DNA of 64,000 nt from Cloeon dipterum (taxonomy: Eukaryota; Arthropoda; Insecta; Ephemeroptera; Baetidae), in NCBI RefSeq assembly GCF_949628265.1, contig NC_088788.1, forward strand, positions 16,058,001 through 16,122,000, in the 5' to 3' direction. This document shows positions 22,033-34,591 of this stretch, in pieces; position 1 is the stretch's first letter, and every line of letters starts with the position of its first letter. Under the pieces are notes generated by a model. That model worked only from the letters and a program-made list of their open reading frames with translations, had not been told where the DNA came from and did no database searches. Made by a program: the position numbers and the translations under genes.

Positions 22033-25026
22033 ATGCTTGGAACTTTGATCTTCGCCCACTTGCTGTTGGTAAGACAGTTTTTTTCACTCATGAAATCTCT
22101 GACGTAAGTGAGTTACTTCAATCCTTTTATAAAAACTAGTTACGCGTTAAAAACTGAAAACACAATTTGTTGGGACTGCATAACTATTTTCACACTGTTC
22201 TCCTCGAAGACCTCTATTATTTTTTAACTAAATAAACGTATTATTATTCATTTTGGAACACTCACGTTCAGCCAATTCAGAGCTGGTGCTCGTTCAGCTA
22301 TGTCATATTAAAAAAATGGTCTTGTGTCCTTCCACATAAAAATGTTGCAAAAAACAAAACACATAAATCCAAGTAAGCTATCAAGATTAAATGGGAAATA
22401 TTTTAGGAACCAGGCGCAATTTATGCCCAACCAAGATGTTATATTTTAAACGTTCTCTTATTCACTTTATTTTTGTTCCTTCTAAGTCATGAGGTTTTAG
22501 TTTAAAATATCCGAAGAATTGTTAAGCATTTTTTATAGCCAACACATCATTCTCACTTTTATTTATTTTTTGTAAATTCGTCGTTAAAATCCAAATGTCT
22601 CGATTTGGCCCATTTCGACAGTTTCCTCCTGAGTACAAAACACTTTGCTTTCTGCTGGCACGCTTTATCGACAGTTCGATAAGACATTATTAATTGTGAT
22701 GTATTTGGAAATACTTTTTTACAGTGAGCGATTTCTAAAATTTTGTTTTTGATAAAATTGGGCAGAAATGCTCGATGGCGTCGGCCGACAACCTGCTGGG
22801 CACTATGACCCCGGCGCCACTTGGGAAAAAAACTCCAATCGGCGACACATTTGTCTTCGTCGACGAGCCAAACCCAAAGCGGCGGGGCAAGCAGAAGCAG
22901 CCAAAAGCAAGACTCTTTGGCATCGCTGTATTGCGAGGTTGGAAGCGTAAAATTTCCCTTCAAGCACGCATTTAACACGTTTTGCAGACAACCGCGCTCT
23001 TACGTACCCAAGACTGCCTCTCCGTAGACCAAATATAAATAACAACAACGGCAGAAATAAGCGGCGCAGAGGCAGAGGCAGGAATAATAACAAAAACAAA
23101 AAAGTGACAAAAAATAAAAACGCCCAGACGCTTCCCACGACCAAATCAGGTAATTTAAAATATTAGGATCATGTGGATTTCATTAATATGGAGTCTGCAG
23201 GTTTTCTTCGGCTTTTTTTTAAATATTTATTTTGATTTATTTTTTGTTTGTCCATTTTACAATATTGTTGCTTTTCTCATAGTCAAAAATCTAAAGAGTA
23301 TTGATGGTCCAAACTGAATTAACGGCTACATAACTTAATGACGCACTGAGTTGGCCCTGCAGCTTTAAATATTTTATAATAACTAAATTAAAATCTTTTA
23401 ATGTTGTTAAAAAGTTCGATATTTTAAATGTTTTTAAATTCAAAATTGATATATCTATGAATTCTAGCAATTTTAAAATGCATTTTAGCATATTTGCAAT
23501 GATAATTGGCAATCGAGCGGCCTCAATGGTTTGCATCTTTATTTGAAAAACTACACAAAAAATAATATCAATAAAAAAAATCAGAATATTTTATCTAGAG
23601 TAATTTAGTTTTTTATTTTTATTATAAAGAAGCAGTAAAAAGTTTATTATGTTAATATTAATGCAGGACAAAACACGCCCGAATTCAGCGGACCGTTCAA
23701 ACCTGATGAATACGATTACAGATATGAGGAGTACGGGTTTGAGACAAGTAAGGCAAATAAATTCGTAACAGGAAAAATATATTTATTTAACATTATAAAT
23801 CCTGATCTCTTTGGGGACTTTTAAATTGATTTTTAATCCAATTTGAATTACAATCTTCAGCAAGACGGCGTCTGACAACCTCTTCCGGACGGCGCCGAAG
23901 GACGCAGACGGCCTGGTCAACCTGGCCGTCGTCTCAATCCATGTCCACCTTGACAACAACAACAACAACTACGCCGGTGGCCAGTGAGGCCCAACTGGTG
24001 ACAGTCGCCAGCCCCTCTGTTCCGCCCGTGCCCAGTACTTTTTGCGCATCTGATTCTCTTAATGTACACTTTCTTGAGTTTTTACACAACACAGAAAAAC
24101 AAATAGATTTTTCTCTTGAAAATTCATAAAAACAAATATTCCGATTCAGGTAGCAATGGTTTGCTGTAACTTGCAATTTCCGGCACTATTCGACTACGCC
24201 GACTTTGACAACTGCGCGACAAACGCGGCCAATCTATCACCTGAGGAAATGGACACATTCTTGATCAATTTTGGAATGGATGAAAAGTCGGAACTGAACT
24301 TTAATTTAAAGTGTATTTTGCATTATTAATATAGTTATAGCGGCTAAAAATTTAGTAAAAACTCTTGATCAGGGTTCCAAGATGCCAGGGAGTCGATGGT
24401 ATGTTTTTCTACATGCTTTTGCCTTAAACAGAATCTGCAATTTTTTCTCGTCCCACAGTGCGTCATGAGTTGCGTTTTCTTGGAATCACAAGTATTAGTT
24501 TAAATGGTTAAGCTTATTTATAATTTCTAAAAATCTCAGTTCATGGGGAACGATCCGCGGGTTTTGGATATTGAGGAAGTCAACTCTTACTTCTACAATC
24601 ACTTAGAAAATACGAACAAAAGCGACTGGATCTCGACTCTGGACCAGGCTTTGGTGGACTGCGAGGAGGCAATCAAAGGTTTTATATTTTATTTTTCACA
24701 TTTCAACTTTAAATGTGGTTCAAGTGGGACGATTGACGGAAAAAATGCCTGATTACTTTGAGACGGAGGACTCTACCTGCTTCACCCGACCGTTTCTCTA
24801 TGTGCAGTGTATCAGAAGAGAGCTCCTATACGTAATTCAGAAGCTGCAATTTTGGTCTTGAGGCTTACGCTATATTAATTTTCAGAAATGTCCCGAGCCG
24901 TCAGACAAAGCCACGAGTAAGAAGTAGTTAATTAAGTGTCACTAAATTAAAAAAATAAATTTCACAGGTGACTATTGCAAATCGGTCATGACGACTCTCG
25001 GCGAGTGCAATCCTTTTCGTACTTGA
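22033..25026 (+). CDS. Plus-C odorant-binding protein with long basic N-terminal extension (OBP gene 1)
   Basis: Twelve exons: 22033-22068, 22766-22937, 22988-23149, 23667-23747, 23861-24063, 24150-24312, 24373-24398, 24459-24491, 24540-24678, 24725-24831, 24886-24916, 24968-25026. The frame is open throughout; 403 aa. Signal peptide about 1-17 (MLGTLIFAHLLL). Residues 20-150 are disordered and Arg/Lys/Asn-rich (GRNKRRRGRGRNNNKNKK), then acidic and Tyr-rich (DEYDYRYEEYGF). A Ser/Thr/Pro linker follows. The Plus-C OBP domain runs from about 210 to 403, with Cys 212, 223, 224, 240, 282, 286, 333, 357, 367, 376, 388 and 398. It shows C2-x3-C3 (CVMSC), C5-x8-C6 (367/376) and the Pro after C6 typical of Plus-C OBPs. 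OBPs carry hydrophobic ligands in extracellular fluid; the ligand here is unknown. Least certain joins: the exon 2 donor (GAG|GTTGGA), the exon 5 donor (AAT|GTACAC) and the exon 6 donor (AGT|GTATTT). Confidence 0.8.
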
Positions 25027-25058
25027 AATATTTTAATTAAAAAAATTTTAACTTGGTG

Positions 25059-25064
25059 AATAAA
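25059..25064 (+). terminator. Poly(A) signal of OBP gene 1
   Basis: AATAAA 33 nt after the stop codon. The next gene's ATG is only 236 bp further on. Confidence 0.75.
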
Positions 25065-25300
25065 AGATAAAAACTCAACAAAAAAACTTGCGTTTAATAT
25101 TTCGGTTTTGGTTTCGAATCACGAGTGTGCCTAACCCTGCTCTACAATTTTCAATGCCATATTCGATCGCGAACAGGAACAGAGGAAGTGCGTCGATAGT
25201 GTGATTCAGAGTCGAGCTTCGATGGCCGCCAGAGAAGCAGTAGAAATTTCCACACAAATTCAAAGCAGTCATTTTTAAATCTAGCAACAACTGATTCGAA
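25065..25300 (+). promoter_or_regulatory. Short intergenic region with OBP gene 2 promoter
   Basis: All transcription-start information for the second OBP gene must fit in these 236 bp unless it shares regulation with the first gene. No clear TATA box. The 5' UTR probably includes 25200-25300. Confidence 0.4.
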
Positions 25301-28300
25301 ATGAAGGGCAACATTGTATTTATTCTCCTTCTTACACAAATGGTAAGTTAATTTATTCCATTATAAAAAGTGATTGCGGATCTGGAACCATCTTTCAGAC
25401 GGTCATGGCCGTAAAAAAGAGAAACATGACCAAGCATACGACGTCCGGATTGGCCAAACACAATTTAATGCAGCCACTCAAGGGCAGAAAAGTGTCTCAG
25501 GGGCAGCAAATTGCTCCTCAAGTCAAGCGAGCGCGGCAGGGGAATATGCCGAATGGGGGTCCTCTCCTCGGTTCCCCTCCGGGTCAGGGTGGGTTACCGA
25601 TGGGACAGGGAAATGATCAGATATCCCCTCAGGGCCAGGGTAACAATCAGAATTTCCCTTTGGGACAGCAGGGCAACGGCCAGGGTTTCAATCAGGCCAA
25701 TTTTCCTCAGGGAAATAACCAGAATAATCCACAGGGTCAGGGAAATGGCCAGGGTTTTAATCAGGGTAACTTCCCGCTGAATAACAACCAAAATTTTCCT
25801 CAGGGTAATTTTCCTCAAGGTCAGGGAAATGGTCAGGGTAACTTCCCTCAGGGCCAGGGCAACGGCCAGGGCATTCCTCAGGGTCAAGGGAACGGTCAGA
25901 ATTTTCCGCAGGGTCAAGGGAACAATCAAGGTTTTCCACAGGGTGGTGGTCAGGGTTCCCCTCCAGGCCAAGGAAATGTACCTCCAGGTCAGAACCCTTC
26001 GTACTACTACGAAGGTGACTACTATTACTACGACGACACGTCTACTACCGTGAACGACGCGGCCAGCTTCAGCAAGCGTCAAGAGCAGACGCCGCCTGTG
26101 ACCGCGGTGCCGTTGCCAGTGTCACCGTCGAACCCTTCGTCGTTGAAGCCGCGCAAGAGGAAAAACAAAAACAAGCAGGGACGCAACCCCTTGCGCAGGA
26201 GGCGGCCTGCTGGTCTACTCGGCAACGGCTTCGAAAACCCTTTCAAGCCGCACATCAAGGTTTCGATGAGGCAGGTGCAGGTGCTGCCCGTGCGAAGACC
26301 TGGTTGGAGGAACAGGAGGAGGAAAGCAAATGCTGACAAAAACAAGAACAACAACGGCACTCTTACTGCAAACAACCAAACCATATCAGGTACGATGAAA
26401 TGTTTCAATTATATTTGATTGTAAAAGTAAAAAACTTTATATAGCGGGGCGTCTAAAGTTTTAAATTATTATCAATTATTAAAATGAAAATATTATAAAA
26501 TGAAACCAAAATTTTTCTAGTTAAAAAGACATAAATGAGGTAAAAGACTTTATAGATATTTTGCCCCTAAAGTTTACCTAAGCTATTTAAATATATCCCC
26601 CTATAATTTATGTTTCTTGAGATGAATTTCAAAGTATTGTCTGCAGGTCAAGCTGGGGGTAGAGGAAAAAAGAACGGGCGCAACAACAAAAATAATAACC
26701 AACGGAACAAAAAGAACAGGCAGAATGGCAACCGGAACAAGAGGAAGAGGAAGAAGAAGGGCACTAAGAAACCCACCGTGCCAACAACGGCCGCCCCCAA
26801 TGGTGGTTAAAGTCTTTATGTACTTTTATTTTACATTTAAAAATACGCATTGGATGTAGCTATTGTGACTGCTGCTACCAACATTCCGTTTGTAAACAGC
26901 AGACGACCTAGAATGACCACTCCAGCGCCAGAAGACTACTACTATGAGTATTACGACAACCAGAACTCAATAGGTGAGTTAAAATTCGCTTGGTAGAAGA
27001 CTAAAATTTTATTCTCAAGGCTTAAATAATTGATACAGCTTCTGCAATAGCAAATTTCAAGGCTGGTTGCAAACAAAATTTTGACAATTTTCTGTTGTAG
27101 CACACCGCACAATCAAACGCATTTATGAAAGAAAATTTATTAATAATACAAATTTTGACTTATGTTTGCGTTTGTTTTGAAACTAAAATTTAATTTGTCA
27201 CAGAGTGTGCGCTGATTGGGCTACTTTAATCAATATCTCAAAACCAAAGTGCATGGCAAATATTGATTTAAAGAATACAAAATTATGAATAAATCTTGGA
27301 AAAATTTCACATGGAGATTTAATATGTTTCAATTTAGACGCCAAGTCAAGCAACGTTATCAGCACCATGTCACAGTCCTGGACAACAGCGAGTGGAGCGA
27401 TGTCCACGTGGACCACGGCGACAGGTTCAACTGCTTCTGGCAACTCCAGTCCTTCTTCAGCCTCGTCAGGGTCGACAAGTCGCGAGAGCGAAGCTCTGAA
27501 CTTCTGCCAAACCCAGAATTTTGATGTAAGAATTAATTCTGTAAAAAGTACAGAATATAATTTTCTTACAAACGAGAAAAGCGATCAGTAAATTTAGTTT
27601 CATTCTGGATTTATTAAGAGTTACTTCCAAAATTATTTGCGAGCATTTTCATTAATGGTTGAAAAATTAAATATCTTTTGGGGTTAGGAGGTGAAAAATA
27701 TATCTCTCGGGATCTTGAACAATTCTTCTCTTTAATAAGACAGTCACTTTTCGACTATGTCAATCAGAATACATGGACCAGAATGAGCCGGGTCTTTCTC
27801 AACTAAACGCTCGGAACTCTTAAATGCGACTTGTTGGCTCGTGTTTCCGGCGAAAACTATTTTAAATTCAAAATCTCTCTCTGTTGCTTCAACGAATTTC
27901 TAACAAATATGTATCATCTAACAATCATTAATAACAATACCCACAATACCCTAGACCAAAAGTGAAAAAGGAGTGGGAGTTCGGCTCCGCAACCACTACA
28001 TATCCTTAAAAATAAAAAAGAACAAATAATGCAAAAATATTTTCAATAAGAGAAGAACATGCACTTAAATTATATCAAATCGGCCAATGGTACACTTTTA
28101 TAAAAAATTGAATAGGCTTTTTTTCAAAAATTGCATCAAAATTAAAAGATTATTAACCAAACCAAATTAAAAATTTAATTAGAGTTTGACGCAATATTTT
28201 CTCTGCTCAGGACGCAATCTATTGCTGTTCATTGCCGGCGGCGAGCTTATTCAACTCTTACGATATGGACGAATGTCTGGCCGACCTGGACCCTGATAAC

Positions 28301-29375
28301 GAGCCACCCTCCATTGACGAGTACACAATCAACAAAGGCCTCATTGGACAAGGTGACATCGACTTCAACAACAATGGTAAAACTGCTGCAGGAATGTAAA
28401 AATAAAGAGTAATAACATATTTTGCTCTTTCTCCAGAGATGAAAAACTTGACCGACGCCATAGTAAATTTTCAAAATAATTATCCCCTCCTTAATCGTTG
28501 ATTTGGTATTGTAATTTTCAGTGCCTGTCTCACTGCACGCTCATCTCCTTAGGTTTTGTAAGTTTCATCTGCTTTAGTGCTTTTTTCTACTTTAATCGCT
28601 AATATCGTGTGACGCAACCTGCGCAACTCGCGTGCTCGGCCGGTTAACTACCTCCTTGACTCTATCAAATTTTCTCTCCGTAGTTGTCTGACCAGCCAAG
28701 CAGCCTGGACTTTGAGAAGTTGACATCTTACATGCAGAAGAATCTTGAGGACGACGAAGAGATGAGCCCCTGGGTGCCCGTGTTCCAGGAGGCAGCTAAG
28801 AATTGCACCTCTTACATACAAGGTGACATCGTAACTAAAAATGTTGCTCTTTTTGATACGAAAACATGGGAATTTGCAGAAAAAATGGGCACCATCCAAG
28901 ACCGAATAAACGACGTTGATTCAACTTGCTTCACAAAACCATACCTCTTCATTCAATGCGTTCAACAGGCATTTTTAATGGTGAGTGTTCTTTGATTTAA
29001 AAAAATCAGGTGTAACTAGACACAATTTTTACAGAACTGTCCTAAGCCGTCAGATCAGGCGACAAGTGAGTTGTAAAATTTATTCACGCATGAGGGAATA
29101 ATTCTACCGCTTTTGAGGTTGTGATGAATTTAAGAATCTGAAAAGAATTTATGAAGCATAAATAACACTTTCAACTACTGACATTTGAGAAAAGTTCTGG
29201 TTTTTACCTACAAAAATATGCAAACTTCTATTTTCACATTTTTTTTAAAGAAATTTCGGAGTATAGAACATTTCTCCAATTTTAATGAATAAACAGGTAA
29301 CAAAGAAAATTATTTTCAGGAGAGATCTGCACGTCGACAATATCAGGAATGAAGATGTGCAATCCGTTTGATTAA
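25301..29375 (+). CDS. Plus-C odorant-binding protein with Q/G/N-repeat and basic N-terminal extension (OBP gene 2)
   Basis: Exons: 25301-25342, 25399-26389, 26647-26805, 26860-26973, 27338-27525, 28211-28376, 28437-28462, 28522-28557, 28684-28822, 28880-28980, 29035-29065, 29320-29375. Product 682 aa. Signal peptide MKGNIVFILLLTQM...; Gln/Gly/Asn/Pro/Phe repeats at about 62-212; Tyr-rich SYYYEGDYYYYDD at about 214-226; Arg/Lys/Asn-rich blocks at 264-284 and 345-385; a second Tyr block (PEDYYYEYYDN); a Ser/Thr-rich linker; then a Plus-C OBP domain. Its Cys are 492, 503, 504, 520, 563, 567, 615, 637, 647, 656, 668 and 678 (CLSHC; 647-x8-656; NCP). Exons 7, 9 and 11 have exactly the lengths of gene 1 (26, 139, 31 nt) and all intron phases agree, proving tandem duplication. 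The 57-bp intron 28823-28879 is open in frame and might be retained (701 aa). Weakest join: exon 3 donor GTTAAA. Confidence 0.85.
25582..25990 (+). repeat. Coding tandem repeat (NFPQGQGNGQG-type) in OBP gene 2
   Basis: Degenerate units of about 27-33 bp encode variations of N-F-P-Q-G-Q-G-N-G-Q-G. Third-base differences are frequent (GGT/GGC/GGA, CAG/CAA), which suggests selection on the amino-acid pattern and not only recent slippage. Absent from OBP gene 1. Confidence 0.9.
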
Positions 29376-29421
29376 GAACATTTAATTATGATCCCTTTTA
29401 TACAGACATTAGTTTAAAGCG

Positions 29422-29427
29422 AATAAA
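29422..29427 (+). terminator. Poly(A) signal of OBP gene 2
   Basis: AATAAA 47 nt after the stop codon and 38 bp before the stop codon of the convergent Atg16 gene. Confidence 0.75.
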
Positions 29428-29465
29428 TACATATGCAACAGAGCCTTTCGTTGTCAATTCTAGCT

Positions 29466-30980
<1,515 letters not shown>

Positions 30981-33726
30981 TTAAAATATATAATAATTTT
31001 CTGAATATTATTTTGCTGATTAATTGAAATAATTAAATCTCCCTCATTTCACGCGAGTCATTCGATTAAAACTATTTTTCGTTTCCTTAAATTCCTAGGG
31101 CTTTTTATTTTCTGCATCATTTTGAACCTTTAAAAAACATGAAATGTTTTACAGTTCAGTCTGATTTTTCCTAAAATTATATCAAAAGAACATGAAAAAA
31201 TCGTTGAACTTACAGTAGAACATTTTTTTGCTTCATAAATGAATTAACCTTTAAAATTATACTTTTATAATTTAAAAGATAAAAAAATATACTAAGACAA
31301 ATGGGAAAATGCAAAATATGGATCGCCTGTATTGAAGTTATCAGTGTTTTAAGACGATTTTTAGTCTACCGTGTAAAATATTGAAGCCATTGATATTTTA
31401 TTCTTAAAATCATTTTACCGTTGTATGCACTTAATGCATTTACTTTTTTAATTAATTTCTCTTCTAGATTTGCTCATCTGAGAGTAAAAAGCACTCTGTC
31501 TTTGTGTCGAGTGCCAATCAGATTTGCCGGAAAGGTCACTCGTCCAGCGCAGGATTGCGAGAATGCATAATGCATGAGAGAGCCCTAGCTTTATTCTTTA
31601 TTCTCTCTCTCTCTCTCTGCTCGAGACAGCGCACGGCATATTATATTAATGCTCAGCCTGGTGACTTTGCGAAAAGTGAGCGAACGGTATTGTTTCTCGC
31701 TACACCAAAGAAGAAAAGCGCCGAATCGCGAGAGTAAAAAGAGAGAAAGAGTCAGGCCGAAAGCGATGAACCGCGCGCAGAGACGAGAGTTGTGGGAAAT
31801 TGATAGATAAATAAATAAAAGAGGTGCAATTGCTGCAATTACACCGATCGCAAACAGTTAGATCTAGCGTAATTGATCGAGTGCATCTCGTCGCCAACGC
31901 TCCAATCTGACTAATAGGGAAACACGCCTTTCAATGAGAAACATTGTTCGCTGGGAAGATTGATGCAATGAGAAATAAATTGATGTTTATAGAGCTCATA
32001 GGGGTTAAAAAATAGGAAATTGTTTTTTCCTCATTACTGAGAAGTTGCATACTTCTAGTGAATTGCTTGTTTAGATATCAATTATTGAAACACGATTTAT
32101 TGCGAGGCAAAATTAAATAAGGCTTAAATCGATTTTTTTTTAATCCATTATAACTGTTTTTTATTTCTAATTCTCTCGAAGAGATTTTTGTAGGAAAGAT
32201 CGCTCTGGATCTGGATATAAGAACTGTTTATATGATTAACAAAATTGGAATTAAATAACTTTAATTAAAAACTGGCAAGAAAAATAGTTAATAAATCAAA
32301 TTTTTAACTTAAAATACATAATACGGAACAAAATTAGGCGATAAATCGTTTAAATTTAGCAAAACTTGGATTTTCCTCTCACTTGGTCATATTTTGATTA
32401 ATTAAACATGGTAGAGATTATTATTCAATGCAACGATTTGATCAACTGCTATTAACAATAGTCAATAATTCAAATTAACTTCAATTGTTGCAGTGAATCC
32501 ATCGCCCGGCATTTCCGCATTGCTAAAACACCAAAAACAATAAAACCGATAAAGTTTTTCTGCTGATATTCAGTTCATCTTTTTGCCTGGAATGTTTGTT
32601 TGTCGATAGTTTGTGTCTATGACGTGCGGCGATGTATCGCAGTGGGCAGTAAAAAGCGTCAGTTTAACGGGAACGACAGCGACGAGCACGTTCATCAATT
32701 ATAGGTGGACGTTGACGCACAACAACACACACTCAGCTAATTGCTCATTCCCACGATTCGCAGCAATTTTCCCGCATATGAACCGCTCTTACGCATTTTT
32801 AATTGCAAAAGCAGAAAATCTGTGATTTACCTTTATTGCGAGAAACGTAAAAACAGCTATTCGCCGCGGCGGCGCAAAAAATGTGCCTTGTCAGCGTTTC
32901 TTTCCTTTTATTACGAAAGTCATATAATCGCCCTCTCGTCCGGATTAAATATTGAATTCGCGATTGATCGGTTCATATTGCGAGGGCAGCAATTTTTTAA
33001 CACAATTTTTTACTGCTTCTTGGAAATATATAGTTTAAATTCCAGATTGTTTAAAACCGGAAACGCTGTGTGTTGTCTCTTTGAATGTACAAACAAACCG
33101 ATTGTTTACTGCAAAAATAACTGTGATATCCGTCAGCTTGGTGCCGAACTTAACGATGCGTGCTTTTCTAGCATGAGTTAATGTATTTACAAGAGCGACG
33201 AGGTGTGTATCTTCTGTTCGCAACTCATTCTCCGGTGTCGGCGGCAAACGCAGTCGCAGCACCGTAAGCGGATTATCATAATTACTCGGTGCGTTTGCGC
33301 GCATCAAAACATGTCAGCGAACGACAATGCGAATATTCGACCAGTACAATGCCAAAGAGCAAACGCGCCAGTGATGAATCACATTATTTACTGCATGCAT
33401 CGAGGCCAGCGTAAACAGTAACAATCAGCGGGAATGATACAGCAGCAGAAGCAGGAGAAAAATAAAGTAAATTAATTATAATATAAACAATCCATTGTTG
33501 AACGAACAAGAAATATATGATATTGTAATTAATTGGGTCTTTGTTTGGCAACTAATCTGTAATCTACAATACAGCATATTTCTTCGTATATATAGGGTAT
33601 AAATTTTTTACGCAAAAAAAAGAGTTGATTTCTATAATGTGCAATCGTAAAATTAGGACTGAGTAACAGTTTAATTTCAGATTGTGCCGAATATCTTGAA
33701 AAATCAAACAGCTGTCAATGATTTTT

Positions 33727-33838
33727 CGCTTGATTTCGATTCCTTTCTTTATCTAACGGTGAGCGAATTATGGGCTACTGATGATATAAATCGCCGCTTG
33801 ATTTATAGAGCCGCAATTTTCTCAGAAATTTAAATGAA
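33727..33838 (+). repeat. Dispersed repeat family D, copy 1
   Basis: Contains TTTATCTAACGGTGAGCG, CCGCTTGATTT and AATTTTCTCAGAAATTTAAA, the core blocks shared by all family D copies. Confidence 0.6.
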
Positions 33839-34409
33839 AACCAGGGAAAATTGAATTATTAGCGAACATAATGTAGGTAAAGATAAAAAAGATTTATCCA
33901 AACTTTACAGTATTACATATATATCTCTTTTTAAAAATTACCAAGAAATAAATTGACCTGTGTGAGATTTAAAATTTTAAAGGTGTGACAAAATTTTGAG
34001 ACACGTGCGGTTTGAATTTGAATTTAGAATTTAAATTTTGTGGGTAAGGTTGAGGTCGGCGGTAATTTATGCGGCGTGCATAATGAGCCTGGTCGCATGT
34101 CCAATGCATAAACACATGCTAAAGGTAAACGTGTAATTTCTTGTTTGTGTCGCACGAGTGCCTTCCACGTACCTACTTTTAATTAGACAAACGCAGGGAT
34201 TATGCACCAGTCACTTTTCTCAACTTGTTTTTCGTCGTCCTGAGCAATGCGGGCTGTGAACTGTCAAATGAAAAATCACTCCCGAACAATTTTTCAATCT
34301 TCAAAAATTCAATACATCATCTTAGAAGGATTTTTCTGAATTAATTATATAAAATATATGTAATTTTCAATCGCGTAATTTCTTAAAAAAAGAAGTTATT
34401 GGTCAAATG

Positions 34410-34591
34410 ATCTTCCGCCTGATTTAGATTCTTCCTGTCCCGATCTGTCCAACGGTGTGTGGATTTTGAGCTAAATTATTCCTCTGTTGAAATAAATCCT
34501 GATTTTCAATAAGGAGACTGTGCTTGCCGCTTGATTAGAAGACAAATTTTGTGGTTGATTTTCTAGGATATTTAAAAAGCAACCTGTGAAA
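34410..34591 (+). repeat. Dispersed repeat family D, copy 2
   Basis: Near full-length. It has CTGTCCAACGGTGTGTGGAT, GGAGACTGTGCTTGCCGC followed by TTGATTAG, then TTGATTTTCTAGGATATTTA and a terminal CAACCTGTG. Confidence 0.65.

Noticed and set aside
25594..26082. 162-codon minus-strand frame rich in Leu/Ile/Val/Thr
   Set aside because: Reverse strand of the Q/G/N repeat in OBP gene 2.
32741..33181. 146-codon + strand frame
   Set aside because: No domain, mixed composition and no splice or promoter context. Not supported as a gene.
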